DNA of 64,000 nt, taken from Saccoglossus kowalevskii (Eukaryota > Hemichordata > Enteropneusta > Harrimaniidae). The notes under the pieces were generated by a model. The model did not search any database, was not told where the DNA came from, and worked only from the letters and a program-made list of their open reading frames with translations. Shown here one piece after another: positions 37,461 to 50,419 of the stretch. Location of the stretch: contig NW_003142756.1 in NCBI RefSeq assembly GCF_000003605.2, forward strand, positions 54,479-118,478, written 5' to 3'. How positions within the stretch are numbered: the stretch's first letter is position 1; every line of letters begins with the position of its first letter. Both the position numbers and the translations under genes were made by a program.

Positions 37461-38387
37461 GGGCGTGGTTAGTACTTGCATGGGAGACTCTTGTAGTAAA
37501 CAAGGGGTTGAATTTTTTTTTTCATCACACACATGGACAATATATAAAGCAACGTTCCTGCTATCTTTCTTACTGTGATATCAATTATTTATAGTGCAAA
37601 ATCGTGCAATTTTTGTAACTATTTTAATTAATGGAATTTTTTCAAATTCATTCTAATTTTCAAGAACAAGTTATCGATGCTGTTGCCACGTAGTGGGTTT
37701 TAAGCTGTTAAAATACCGTTCAAGGTGATTGCAAAGTTGTGCAAAGTTATGGCAAAGTTGATAGATGTATTTGTCTATATGAGCTAAGTTGTTGGTATAT
37801 AAAATCGCGCAGTTGTAAAGTCGACAAATTTAATAAAAGCCAGGTGAACGCCGTCTATAAATGTTCACATGAGCTGACTGTAATATGTTAGAAAACAACG
37901 TGCAAAGTTTGAACATCGAAGGAAATGTTGGTGGAGTTGTTTGTATATTTAACCTAAGTTTTTGTCATGACTACCCAGCAGTTAAATTTCGAAAACATTA
38001 AGTAATTGTTTCGAGAATGCCTCATATATAAGTAGATTATCACAACAGCCAACCGAGAAATCGACAACAAACTGCTTACAAAGTTGTGAAAAGCGATTGC
38101 AAAGTAGGTAGTTTCATTCCGGATTGTAACCTGTGATATCATATTAACAAGTCCCATAGTTAAAAGTTCGTAAATGTGAATAAAAATGTCCTAAATGACC
38201 GTTAAATAACCGTAGTGTTACTCCGAGTATGTAGAGGTCATAGGTCAATTCTAGAAGGTATTTGTTCCAGCGATATCGATTTAAAACATCTGAAAACATG
38301 AAATAGCCGCCAATTCGGCTTAATTTCAAATAATTTGTATAGCTGTGTTGTTGGGTGACCGACAAATGTTTAAAGTAAAACGCAATC
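37461..38387 (+). repeat. Satellite unit 41, class C, 927 bp
   Basis: TTAGTACTTGC and GACTCTTG. GGAATTTTTTC and TTCAAGGTGATTG match unit 20 from the class C region onward. Confidence 0.95.
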
Positions 38388-39306
38388 GGGCGTGGTTAGC
38401 ACTTGCATGGGAGACTTCCGTAGTAAACAAGCGTTGAATTTTGTTTTTCATCGCATACATGGACAATATATAAAGCAACGTTCCTGCTGTCTTTCTTACT
38501 GTGATATCAATTATTTATAGTGCAAAATCTTGCAATTTTTGTAACTATTTTAATTAATGGAAAGTTTTCAAATTCCTTCTAATTTTCAAGAACAAGTTAT
38601 CGATGCTGTCGGCACGTAGTGGGTTTTAAGCTGTTAAAACACCGTGCAAAGTTGTTCAAAGTTGTGCAAAGTTATGGCAAAGTTGATAGATGTATTTGTA
38701 TATATGAGCTTAGTTGTTGGTATATAAAAACGCGCAGTTGTAAAGTCGACAAATTTAATAAAAGCCAGGTGAACGCAGCCTATAAATGTTCACATGAGCT
38801 GACTGTAATATGTTAGAAAACAACGTGCAAAATTTGAAAAATCGAAGAATGTTGGTGGAGTTGCTTGTATATTTAACCTAAGTCTTTGTCATACACCCAG
38901 CAGTTAAATTTCGAAACATTAAGTAATTTTATCGAGAATGCTCATATATAAGTAGATTATCACACAACCAACCGAAAAATCGACAACAAACTGCTTACAA
39001 AGTTGTGAAAAGCGATTGCAAAGTAGGTAGTTTCATTCCGGATTGTTACCTGTGATATCATATTAACAAGTCCCATAGTTAAAAGTTCGTAAATGTGAAT
39101 AAAAATGTCCTAAATGACCGTTAAATAACCGTAGTGTTACTCCGAGTATGTTGAGGTCATAGGTCAATTCTAGAAGGTATTTGTGCCAGCGATATCGATT
39201 TAAAACATCTGAAAACATGAAATAGCCGCCAATTCGGCTTAATTTCAAATAATGTATGCAGCTGTGTAGTTGGGTGGCAGACAAATGTTTGAAGTAAATC
39301 ACAATC
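38388..39306 (+). repeat. Satellite unit 42, class A, 919 bp, error-like deletions
   Basis: Seven net bases are missing, all between about 38841 and 38970 (CGAAGAATG, GTCATACACCC, CGAAACATT, AATGCTCAT). The rest is an ordinary class A unit. Confidence 0.95.
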
Positions 39307-39367
39307 GGGCGTGGTTAGCACTTGGATGGGAGACTTCCGTAGTAAACAAGCGTTGAATTTTGTTTTT
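39292..39367 (+). pseudogene. 5S rRNA-like segment with canonical box C start (unit 43)
   Basis: CTTGGATGGGAGAC at 39321-39334 and TTTTT at 39363-39367. It sits in a unit that is a close copy of unit 8, so the two cases probably share one ancestor. Confidence 0.85.
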
Positions 39368-40232
39368 CATCGCATACATGGACAATATATAAAGCAACGT
39401 TCCTGTTATCTTTTTTACTGTGATATCAATTATTTATAGTGCAAAATTTTGCAATTTTTGTAACTATTTTAATTAATGGAAAGTTTTCAAATTCCTTCTA
39501 ATTTTCAAGAACAAGTTATCGATGCTGTCGGCACGTAGTGGGTTTTAAGCTGTCAAAACACCGTTCAAAGTGATTGCAAAATTGTGCAAAGTTATGGCAA
39601 TTTGATAGATGTATTTGTATATATGACCTAAGTTGGTATTATATAAAATCGCGCAGTTTTAAAGTCGACAAATTTAATAAAAGCCAGGTGAACGCAGTCT
39701 ATAAATGTTCACAACAGCTGACTGTAATATGTTAGAAAACAACGTGTAAAGTTGGAAAAATCGAAGGAAATGTTGGTGGAGTTGCTTGTATATTTAACCT
39801 AAGTTTTTGTCATGACAACCCAGCAGTTAAATTTCGAAAACATTAAGTAATTGTATCGAGAATGCCTCATATATAAGTAGATTATCACAACAGCCAACCG
39901 AAAAATCGACAACAAACTGCTTACAAAGTTGTGAAAAGCGATTGCAAAGTAGGTAGTTTCATTCCGGATTGTTACCTGTGATATCATATTAACAAGTTCC
40001 ATAGTTAAAAGTTCGTAAATGTGAATAAAAATGTCCTAAATGACCGTTAAATAACCGTAGTGTTACTCCGAGTATGTAGAGGTCATAGGTCAATTCTAGA
40101 AGGTATTTGTTCCAGCGATATCGATTTAAAACATCTGAAAACATGAAATAGCCGCCAATTCGGCTTAATTTCAAATAATTTGTATAGCTGTGTTGTTGGG
40201 TGACCGACAAATGTTTAAAGTAAAGCGCAATC
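39307..40232 (+). repeat. Satellite unit 43, class B, 926 bp, canonical 5S box C start
   Basis: CTTGGATGGGAGAC at 39321-39334. CACAACAGCTG. Close copy of unit 8. Confidence 0.95.
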
Positions 40233-41156
40233 GGGCGTGGTTAGCACTTGCATGGGAGACTTCCGTAGTAAACAAGCGTTGAATTTTGTTTTTCATCGCA
40301 TACATGGACAATATATAAAGCAACGTTCCTGCTGTCTTTCTTACTGTGATATCAATTATTTATAGTGCAAAATCTTGCAATTTTTGTAACTATTTTAATT
40401 AATGTAAAGTTTTCAAATTCCTTCTAATTTTCAAGAACAAGTTATCGATGCTGTCGGCACGTAGTGGGTTTTAAGCTGTTAAAACACCGTGCAAAGTTGT
40501 TCAAAGTTGTGCAAAGTTATGGCAAAGTTGATAGATGTATTTGTATATATGAGCTTAGTTGTTGGTATATAAAAACGCGCAGTTGTAAAGTCGACAAATT
40601 TAATAAAAGCCAGGTGAACGCAGCCTATAAATGTTCACATGAGCTGACTGTAATATGTTAGAAAACAACGTGCAAAGTTTAAAAATCGAAGGAAATGTTG
40701 GTGGAGTTGCTTGTATATTTAACCTAAGTTTTTGTCATGACAACCCAGCAGTTAAATTTCGAAAACATTAAGTAATTGTATCGAGAATGCCTCATATATA
40801 AGTAGATTATCACAACAGCCAACCGAAAAATCGACAACAAACTGCTTACAAAGTCGTGAAAAGCGATTGCAAAGTAGGTAGTTTCATTCCGGATTGTTAC
40901 CTGTGATATCATATTAACAAGTCCCATAGTTAAAAGTTCGTAAATGTGAATAAAAATGTCCTAAATGACCGTTAAATAACCGTAGTGTTACTCCGAGTAT
41001 GTAGAGGTCATAGGTCAATTCTAGAAGGTATATGTGCCAGCAATATCGATTTAAAACATCTGAAAACATGAAATGGCCGCCAATTCGGCTTAGTTTCAAA
41101 TAATGTATGCAGCTGTGTTGCTGGGTGACCGACAAATGTTTGAATAAAGCACAATC
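40233..41156 (+). repeat. Satellite unit 44, class A, 924 bp
   Basis: TTAATTAATGTAAAG is private. GTTTAAAAATCG lacks one base. The right end has GGTATATGTG and CAGCAATATCG. Confidence 0.95.
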
Positions 41157-42083
41157 GGGCGTGGTTAGCACTTACATGTGAGACTTCGGTGGTAAACAAG
41201 CATTGAATTTTGTTTTTCATCACACACATGGACAATATATAAAGCAACGTTCCTGCTGTCTTTCTTACTGTGATATCAATTATTTATAGTGCAAATTCGT
41301 GCAATTTTTGTAACTATTTTAATTAATGGAAAGTTTTCAAATTCCTTCTAATTTTCAAGAACAAGTTATCGATGCTGTCGGCACGTAGTGGGTTTTAAGC
41401 TGTCAAAACACCGTTCAAAGTGATTGCAAAGTTGTGCAAAGTTATGGCAATTTGATAGATGTATTTGTCTATATGACCTAAGTTGGTATTATATAAAATC
41501 GCGCAGTTGTAAAGTCGACAAATTTAATAAAAGCCAGGTGAACGCCGTCTATAAATGTTCACATGAGCTGACTGTAATATGTTAGAAAACAACGTGCAAA
41601 GTTTGAAAAATCGAAGGAAATGTTGGTGGAGTTGCTTGTATATTTAACTTAAGTTTTGTCATGACAACCCAGCAGTTAAATTTCGAAAAAACATTAAGTA
41701 ATTGTATCGAGAATGCCTCATATATAAGTAGATTATCACAACAGCCAACCGAAAAATCGACAACAAACTGCTTACAAAGTTGTGAAAAGCGATTGCAAAG
41801 TAGGTAGTTTCATTCCGGATTGTTACCTGTGATATCATATTAACAAGTCCCATAGTTAAAAGTTCGTAAATGTGAATAAAAATGTCCTAAATGACCGTTA
41901 AATAACAGTAGTGTTACTCCGAGTATGTAGAGGTCATAGGTCAATTCTAGAAGGTATTTGTTCCAGCGATATCGATTTAAAACATCTGAAAACATGAAAT
42001 AGCCGCCAATTCGGCTTAATTTCAAATAATTTATGTAGCTGTGTTGTTGCGTGATCGACAAATGTTTAAAGTAAAGCGCAATC
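41157..42083 (+). repeat. Satellite unit 45, class B, 927 bp; first half of a duplicated dimer
   Basis: CTTACATGTGAGACTTCGG. TTTAACTTAAGTTTTG and CGAAAAAACATT are private to this unit and unit 47. Confidence 0.95.
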
Positions 42084-43008
42084 GGGCGTGGTTAGCACTA
42101 GCATGGGAGACTTCCGTAGTAAACAAGCGTTGAACTTTGTTTTTCATCGCATACATGGACAATATATAAAGCAACGTTCCTGCTATCTCTCTTACTGTGA
42201 TATCAATTATTTATAGTGCAAAATCGTGCAATTTTTGTAACTATTTTAATTAATGGAAAGTTTTCAAATTCCTTCTAATTTTTAAGAACAAGTTATCGAT
42301 GCTGTCGGCACGTAGTGGGTTTTAAGCTTTCAAAACACCGTTCAAAGTGATTGCAAAATTGTGCAAAGTTATGGCAATTTGATAGATGTATTTGTCTATA
42401 TGACCTAAGTTGGTATTATATAAAATCGCGCAGTTGTAATGTCGACAAATTTAATAAAAGCCAGGTGAACGCCGTCTATAAATGTTCACATGAGCTGACT
42501 GTAATATGTTAGAAAACAACGTGCAAAGTTTGAAAAATCGAAGGAAATGTTGGTGGAGTTGCTTGTATATTTAACCTAAGTTTTGTCATGACAACCCAGC
42601 AGTTAAATTTCGAAAACATTAAGTAATTGTATCGAGAATGCCTCATATATAAGTAGATTATCACAACAGCCAACCGAAAAATCGACAACAAACTGCTTAC
42701 AAAGTTGTGAAAAGCGATTGCAAAGTAGGTAGTTACATTCCGGATTGTTACCTGTGATATCATATTAACAAGTCCCATAGTTAAAAGTTCGTAAATGTGA
42801 ATAAAAATGTCCTAAATGACCGTTAAATAACCGTAGTGTTACTCCGAGTATGTAGAGTTCATAGGTCAATTCTAGAAGATATTTGTGCCAGCGATATCGA
42901 TTTAAAAACGTCTGAAAACATAAAATAGCCGCCAATTCGGCTTAGTTTCAAATAATTTATGCAGCTGTGTTGCTGGGTGACCGACAAATGTTTGAATAAA
43001 GCACAATC
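42084..43008 (+). repeat. Satellite unit 46, class B, 925 bp; second half of a duplicated dimer
   Basis: GCACTAGCATGGG in the 5S-like part and GTTGCGTGATCG before it. AAGCTTTCAAAACACC class B variant. Later AGAGTTCATAG and AAAAACGTCTG, which recur in unit 55. Confidence 0.95.
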
Positions 43009-43935
43009 GGGCGTGGTTAGCACTTACATGTGAGACTTCGGTGGTAAACAAGCATTGAATTTGGTTTTTCATCACACACATGGACAATATATAAAGCAAC
43101 GTTCCTGCTGTCTTTCTTACTGTGATATCAATTATTTATAGTGCAAATTCGTGCAATTTTTGTAACTATTTTAATTAATGGAAAGTTTTCAAATTCCTTC
43201 TAATTTTCAAGAACAAGTTATCGATGCTGTCGGCACGTAGTGGGTTTTAAGCTGTCAAAACACCGTTCAAAGTGATTGCAAAGTTGTGCAAAGTTATGGC
43301 AATTTGATAGATGTATTTGTCTATATGACCTAAGTTGGTATTATATAAAATCGCGCAGTTGTAAAGTCGACAAATTTAATAAAAGCCAGGTGAACGCCGT
43401 CTATAAATGTTCACATGAGCTGACTGTAATATGTTAGAAAACAACGTGCAAAGTTTGAAAAATCGAAGGAAATGTTGGTGGAGTTGCTTGTATATTTAAC
43501 TTAAGTTTTGTCATGACAACCCAGCAGTTAAATTTCGAAAAAACATTAAGTAATTGTATCGAGAATGCCTCATATATAAGTAGATTATCACAACAGCCAA
43601 CCGAAAAATCGACAACAAACTGCTTACAAAGTTGTGAAAAGCGATTGCAAAGTAGGTAGTTTCATTCCGGATTGTTACCTGTGATATCATATTAACAAGT
43701 CCCATAGTTAAAAGTTCGTAAATGTGAATAAAAATGTCCTAAATGACCGTTAAATAACAGTAGTGTTACTCCGAGTATGTAGAGGTCATAGGTCAATTCT
43801 AGAAGGTATTTGTTCCAGCGATATCGATTTAAAACATCTGAAAACATGAAATAGCCGCCAATTCGGCTTAATTTCAAATAATTTATGTAGCTGTGTTGTT
43901 GCGTGATCGACAAATGTTTAAAGTAAAGCGCAATC
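43009..43935 (+). repeat. Satellite unit 47, class B, 927 bp; copy of unit 45
   Basis: Same private set as unit 45, exactly 1852 bp further on. GAATTTGGTTTTTC differs by one base from GAATTTTGTTTTTC. Confidence 0.95.
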
Positions 43936-44860
43936 GGGCGTGGTTAGCACTAGCATGGGAGACTTCCGTAGTAAACAAGCGTTGAACTTTGTTTTTCATC
44001 GCATACATGGACAATATATAAAGCAACGTTCCTGCTATCTTTCTTACTGTGATATCAATTATTTATAGTGCAAAATCGTGCAATTTTTGTAACTATTTTA
44101 ATTAATGGAAAGTTTTCAAATTCCTTCTAATTTTTAAGAACAAGTTATCGATGCTGTCGGCACGTAGTGGGTTTTAAGCTTTCAAAACACCGTTCAAAGT
44201 GATTGCAAAATTGTGCAAAGTTATGGCAATTTGATAGATGTATTTGTCTATATGACCTAAGTTGGTATTATATAAAATCGCGCAGTTGTAATGTCGACAA
44301 ATTTAATAAAAGCCAGGTGAACGCCGTCTATAAATGTTCACATGAGCTGACTGTAATATGTTAGAAAACAACGTGCAAAGTTTGAAAAATCGAAGGAAAT
44401 GTTGGTGGAGTTGCTTGTATATTTAACCTAAGTTTTGTCATGACAACCCAGCAGTTAAATTTCGAAAACATTAAGTAATTGTATCGAGAATGCCTCATAT
44501 ATAAGTAGATTATCACAACAGCCAACCGAAAAATCGACAACAAACTGCTTACAAAGTTGTGAAAAGCGATTGCAAAGTAGGTAGTTTCATTCCGGATTGT
44601 TACCTGTGATATCATATTAACAAGTCCCATAGTTAAAAGTTCGTAAATGTGAATAAAAAAGTCCTAAATGACAGTTAAATAACCGTAGTGTTACTCCGAG
44701 TATGTAGAGGTCATAGGTCAATTCTAGAAGGTATTTGTGCCAGCGATATCGATTTAAAACATCTGAAAACATGAAATAGCCGCCAATTCGTCTTAGTTTC
44801 AAATAATTTATGCAGCTGCGTTGTTGGGCGACCGACAAATGTTTGAAGTAAAGCACAATC
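43936..44860 (+). repeat. Satellite unit 48, class B, 925 bp; copy of unit 46
   Basis: GCACTAGCATGGG and AAGCTTTCAAAAC as in unit 46. The copies part company by about 44588, where this unit has TTTCATTCCGG instead of TTACATTCCGG. Confidence 0.95.
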
Positions 44861-45788
44861 GGGCGTGGTTAGTACTTGCATGGGAGACTCCCGTAGTAAA
44901 CAAGGTGTTGAATTTTGTTTTTCATCACACACATGGACAATATATAAAGCAACGTTCCTGCTGTCTTTCTTACTGTGATATAAATTATTTATAGTGCAAA
45001 ATCATGCAATTTTTGTAACTATTTTAATTAATGGAAAGTTTTCAAATTCCTTCTCATTTTCAAGAACAAGTTATCGATGCTGTCGGCACGTAGTGGATAT
45101 TAAGCTGTTAAAACACCGTGCAAAGTTGTTCAAAGTGATTGCAAAGTAATGGCAAAGTTGATAGATGTATTTGTATATATGAGCTAAGTTGTTGGTATAT
45201 AAAAACGCGCAGTTGTAAAGTCGACAAATTTAATAAAAGCCAGGTGAACGCAGCCTATAAATGTTCACATGAGCTGACTGTAATATGTTAGAAAACAACG
45301 TGCAAAGTTTGAAAAATCGAAGGAAATTTTGGTGGAGTTGCTTGTATATTTAACCTAAGTTTTTGTCATGACAACCCAGCAGTTAAATTTCGAAAACATT
45401 AAGTAATTGTATCGAGAATGCCTCATACATAAGTAGGTTATCACAACAGCCAACCGAAAAATCGACAACAAACTGCTTACAAAGTTGTGAAAAGCAATTG
45501 CAAAGTAGGTAGTTTCATTCCGGATTGTTACCTGTGATATCATATTAACAAGTCCCATAGTTAAAAGTTCGTAAATGTGAATAAAAATGTCCTAAATTAC
45601 CGTTAAATAACCGTAGTGTTACTCCGAGTATGTAGAGGTCATAGGTCAATTCTAGAAGGTATTTGTGCCAGCGATATCGATTTAAAACATCTGAAAACAT
45701 GAAATAGCCGCCAATTCGTCTTAGTTTCAAATAATTTATGTAGCTGTGTTGTTGGGTGACCGACAAATGTTTGAAGTAAATCACAATC
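44861..45788 (+). repeat. Satellite unit 49, class A, 928 bp
   Basis: TTAGTACTTGC and GACTCCCG. GTAGTGGATATTAAGC replaces GTAGTGGGTTTTAAGC. The CAAAG cluster starts as class A and ends as TTCAAAGTGATTGC. Confidence 0.95.
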
Positions 45789-46715
45789 GGGCGTGGTTAG
45801 CACTTGCATGGGAGACTTCCATAGTAAACAAGCGTTGAATTTTGTTTTTCATCGTATACATGGACAATAGATAAAGCATCGTTCCTGCTATCTTCCTTAC
45901 TGTGATATAACTTATTTATAGTGCAAAATCGTGCAATTTTTGTAACTATTTTAATTAATGGAAAGTTTTCAAATTCCTTCTAATTTTCAAGAACAAGTTA
46001 TCGATGCTGTCGGCACGTAGTGGGTTTTAAGCTGTTAAAACACTGTGCAAAGTTGTTCAAAGTTGTGCAAAGTTATGGCAAAGTTGATAGATGTATTTGT
46101 ATATATGAGCTAAGTTGTTGGTATATAAAAACGCGCAGTTGTAAAGTCGACAAATTTAATAAAAGCCAGGTGAACGCAGCCTATAAATGTTCACATGAGC
46201 TGACTGTAATATGTTAGAAAACAACGTGCAAAGTTTGAAAAATCGAAGGAAATGTTGGTGGAGTTGCTTGTATATTTAACCTAAGTCTTTGTCATGACAA
46301 CCCAGCAGTTAAATTTCGAAAAACATTAAGTAATTTTATCGAGAATGCCTCATATATAAGTAGATTATCACAACAACCAACCGAAAAATCGACAACAAAC
46401 TGCTTACAAAGTTGTGAAAAGCGATTGCAAAGTAGGTAGTTTCATTCCGGATTGTTACATGTGATATCATATTAACAAGTCCCATAGTTAAAAGTTCGTA
46501 AATGTGAATAAAAATGTCCTAAATGACCGTTAAATAACCGTAGTGTTACTCCGAGTATGTAGAGGTCATAGGTCAATTCTAGAAGGTATTTGTGCCAGCG
46601 ATATCGATTTAAAACATCTGAAAACATGAAATAGCCGCCAATTCGGCTTAATTTCAAATAATGTATGCAGCTGTGTAGTTGGGTAGCAGACAAATGTTTG
46701 AAGTAAATCACAATC
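45789..46715 (+). repeat. Satellite unit 50, class A, 927 bp
   Basis: GACTTCCATAG, AATAGATAAAGCATCG and TCTTCCTTAC are private. ACACTGTGCAAAG class A variant. Confidence 0.95.
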
Positions 46716-46776
46716 GGGCGTGGTTAGCACTTGGATGGGAGACTTCCGTAGTAAACAAGCGTTGAATTTTGTTTTT
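46701..46776 (+). pseudogene. 5S rRNA-like segment with canonical box C start (unit 51)
   Basis: CTTGGATGGGAGAC at 46730-46743, TTTTT at 46772-46776. Third and last unit with this state in the window. Confidence 0.85.
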
Positions 46777-47641
46777 CATCGCATACATGGACAATATAAA
46801 AAGCAACGTTCCTGTTATCTTTTTTACTGTGATATCAATTATTTATAGTGCAAAATCTTGTATTTTTTGTAACTATTTTAATTAATGGAAAGTTTTCAAA
46901 TTCCTTCTAATTTTCAAGAACAAGTTATCGATGCTGTCGGCACGTAGTGGGTTTTAAGCTGTCAAAACACCGTTCAAAGTGATTGCAAAATTGTGAAAAC
47001 TTATGGCAATTTGATAGATGTATTTGTATATATGACCTAAGTTGGTATTATATAAAATCGCGCAGTTTTAAAGTCGACAAATTTAATAAAAGCCAGGTGA
47101 ACGCAGTCTATAAATGTTCACAACAGCTGACTGTAATATGTTAGAAAACAACGTGCAAAGTTGGAAAAATCGAAGGAAATGTTGGTGGAGTTGCTTGTAT
47201 ATTTAACCTAAGTTTTTGTCATGACAACCCAGCAGTTAAATTTCGAAAACATTAAGTAATTGTATCGAGAATGCCTCATATATAAGTAGATTATCACAAC
47301 AGCCAACCGAAAAATCGACATCAAACTGCTTACAAAGTTGTGAAAAGCGATTGCAAAGTAGGTAGTTTCATTCCGGATTGTTACCTGTGATATCATATTA
47401 ACAAGTCCCATAGTTAAAAGTTCGTAAATGTGAATAAAAATGTCCTAAATGACCGTTAAATAACCGTAGTGTTACTCCGAGTATGTAGAGGTCATAGGTC
47501 AATTCTAGAAGGTATTTGTGCCAGCGATATCGATTTAAAACATCTGAAAACATGAAATAGCCGCCAATTCGGCTTAATTTCAAATAATTTATGCAGCTGT
47601 GTTGTTGGGTGACCGACAAATGTTTAAAGTAAAGCGCAATC
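46716..47641 (+). repeat. Satellite unit 51, class B, 926 bp, canonical 5S box C start
   Basis: CTTGGATGGGAGAC at 46730-46743. AATATAAAAAGC and CTTGTATTTTTTG are private. CACAACAGCTG. Confidence 0.95.
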
Positions 47642-48568
47642 GGGCGTGGTTAGCACTTGCATGGGAGACTTCCGTAGTAAACAAGCGTTGAATTTTGTTT
47701 TTCATCGCATACATGGACAATATATAAAGCAACGTTCCTGCTATCTTTCTTACTGTGATATCAATTATTTATAGTGCAAAATCGTGCAATTTTTGTAACT
47801 ATTTTAATTAATAGAAAGTTTTCAAATTCATTCTAATTTTCAAGAACAAGTTATCGATGGTGTTGCCACGTAGTGGGTTTTAAGCTGTTAAAATACCGTT
47901 CAAAGTGATTGCAAAGTTGTGCAAAGTTATGGCAAAGTTGATAGATGTATTTGTATATATGAGCTAAGTTGTTGGTATATAAAAATGCGCAGTTGTGAAG
48001 TCGACAAAGTTAATAAAAGCCAGGTGAACGCAGTCTATAAATGTTCACATGAGCTGACTGTAATATGTTAGAAAACAACGTGCAAAGTTGGAAAAATCGA
48101 AGGAAATGTTGGTGGAGTAGCTTGTACATTTAACCTAAGTCTTTGTCATGACAACCCAGCAGTTAAATTTCGAAAACATTAAGTAATTGTATCGAGAATG
48201 CCTCATATATAAGTAGATTATCACAACAGCCAACCGAAAAATCGACAACAAACTGCTTACAAAGTCGTGAAAAGCGATTGCAAAGTAGGTAGTTTCATTC
48301 CGGATTGTTACCTGTGATATCATATTAACAAGTCCCATAGTTAAAAGTTCGTTAATGTGAATAAAAATGTCCTTAATGACAGTTAAATAACCGTAGTGTT
48401 ACTCCGAGTATGTAGAGGTCATAGGTCAATTCTAGAAGGTATTTGTTCCAGCGATATCGATTTAAAACATCTGAAAACATGAAATAGCCGCCAATTCGGC
48501 TTAATTTCAAATAATTTATGCAGCTGTGTTGTTGGGTGACCGACAAATGTTTAAAGTAAAGCGCAATC
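47642..48568 (+). repeat. Satellite unit 52, class C, 927 bp
   Basis: TTAAAATACCG with AAAATGCGCAGTTGTGAAG and GACAAAGTTAATAAAAG, so its right half resembles units 19, 61, 65 and 67. Confidence 0.95.
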
Positions 48569-49494
48569 GGGCGTGGTTAGCACTTGCATGGGAGACTTCC
48601 GTAGTAAACAAGCGTTGACTTTTGTTTTTCATCGCATACATGGACAATATATAAAGCAACGTTCCTGCTATCTTTCTTACTGTGATATTAATTATTTATA
48701 GTGCAAAATCGTGCAATTTTTGTAACTATTTTAATTAATGGAAAGTTTTCAAATTCCTTCTAATTTTCAAGAACAAGTTATCGATGCTGTCGTCACGTAG
48801 TGGGTTTTAAGCTGTTAAAACACCGTGCAAAGTTGTTCAAAGTTGTGAAAAGTTAGGGCAAAGTTGATAGATGTATTTGTATATATGAGCTAAGTTGTTG
48901 GTATATAAAAACGCGCAATTGTAAAGTCGACAAATTTAATAAAAGCCAGGTGAACGCAGCCTATAAATGGTCACATGAGCTGACTGTAACATGTTAGAAA
49001 ACAACGTGCAAAGTTTGAAAAATCGAAGGAAATGTTGGTGGAGTTGCTTGTATATTTAACCTAAGTTTTTGTCATGACAACCCAGCAGTTAATTTTCGAA
49101 AACATTAAGTAATTGTATCGAGAATGCCTCATATATAAGTAGATTATCACAACAGCCAACCGAAAAATCGACAACAAACTGCTTACAAAGTTGTGAAAAG
49201 CGATTGCAAAGTAGGTAGTTTCATTCCGGATTGTTACCTGTGATATCATATTAACAAGTCCCATAGTTAAAAGTTCGTAAATGTGAATAAAAATGTCCTA
49301 AATGACCGTTAAATAACCGTAGTGTTACTCCGAGTATGTAGAGGTCATAGGTCAATTCTAGAAGGTATTTGTGCCAGCGATATCGATTTAAAATATCTGA
49401 AAACATGAAATAGCCGCCAATTCGGCTTAATTTCAAATAATGTATGCAGCTGTGTAGTTGGGTGACAGACAAATGTTTGAAGTAAAGCGCAATA
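48569..49494 (+). repeat. Satellite unit 53, class A, 926 bp
   Basis: GTCGTCACGTAG, AAGTTAGGGC and CGCGCAATTG are private. The right part matches unit 13's right part. Confidence 0.95.
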
Positions 49495-50419
49495 GGGCGT
49501 GGTTAGCACTTGCATGGGAGACTTCGGTAGTAAACAAGCGTTGAATTTTGTTTTTCATCGCATACATGGACAACATATAAAGCAACGTTCCTGCTGTCTT
49601 TCTTACTGTGATATCAATTATTTATAGTGCAAATTCGTGCAATTTTTGTAACTATTTTAATTAATGGAAAGTTTTCAAATTCCTTCTAATTTTCAAGAAC
49701 AAGTTATCGATGCTGTCGGCACGTAGTGGGTTTTAAGCTGTTAAAACACCGTGCAAAGTTGTTCAAAGTTGTGCAAAGTTATGGCAAAGTTGATAGATGT
49801 ATTTGTATATATGAGCTAAGTTGTTGGTATATAAAAACGCGGAGTTGTAATGTCGACAAATTTAATAAAAGCCAGGTGAACGCAGCCTATAAATGTTCAC
49901 ATGAGCTGACTGTAATATGTTAGAAAACAACGTGCAAAGTTTGAAAAATCGAAGGAAATGTTGGTGGAGTTGCTTGTATATTTAACCTAAGTCTTTGTCA
50001 TAACAACCCAGCAGTTAAATTTCGAAAACATTAAGTAATTGTATCGAGAATGCCTCATATATAAGTAGATTATCACAACAGCCAACCGAAAAATCGACAA
50101 CAAACTGCTTACAAAGTTGTGAAAAGCGATTGCAAAGTAGGTAGTTTCATTCCGGATTGTTACCTGTGATATCATATTAACAAGTCCCATAGTTAAAAGT
50201 TCGTAAATGTGAATAAAAATGTCCTAAATGACCGTTAAATAACCGTAGTGTAACTCCGAGTATGTAGAGGTCATAGGTCAATTGTAGAAGGTATTTGTGC
50301 CAGCGATATCGATTTAAAACATCTGAAAACATGAAATAGCCGCCAATTCGGCTTAGTTTCAAATAATTTATGCAGCTGTGTTGTTGGGTGACCGACAAAT
50401 GTTTGAATAAAGCTCAATC
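49495..50419 (+). repeat. Satellite unit 54, class A, 925 bp; copy of unit 14
   Basis: AATAGGGCGTGG, GACTTCGGTAG and CGCGGAGTTGTAATG. GTCATAACAACC breaks the TTGTCATGACAA palindrome here. Confidence 0.95.

Larger units (their letters stand above)
41157..44860 (+). repeat. Two-unit block duplicated in tandem (2 x 1852 bp)
   Basis: 41157-43008 and 43009-44860 have the same length and share private changes: CTTACATGTGAG, TTTAACTTAAGTTTTG, CGAAAAAACATT, GTTGCGTGATCG, GCACTAGCATGG and AAGCTTTCAAAAC. The few differences include TATCTCTC against TATCTTTC. The copies diverge near the right end, from about 44588. Confidence 0.88.
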
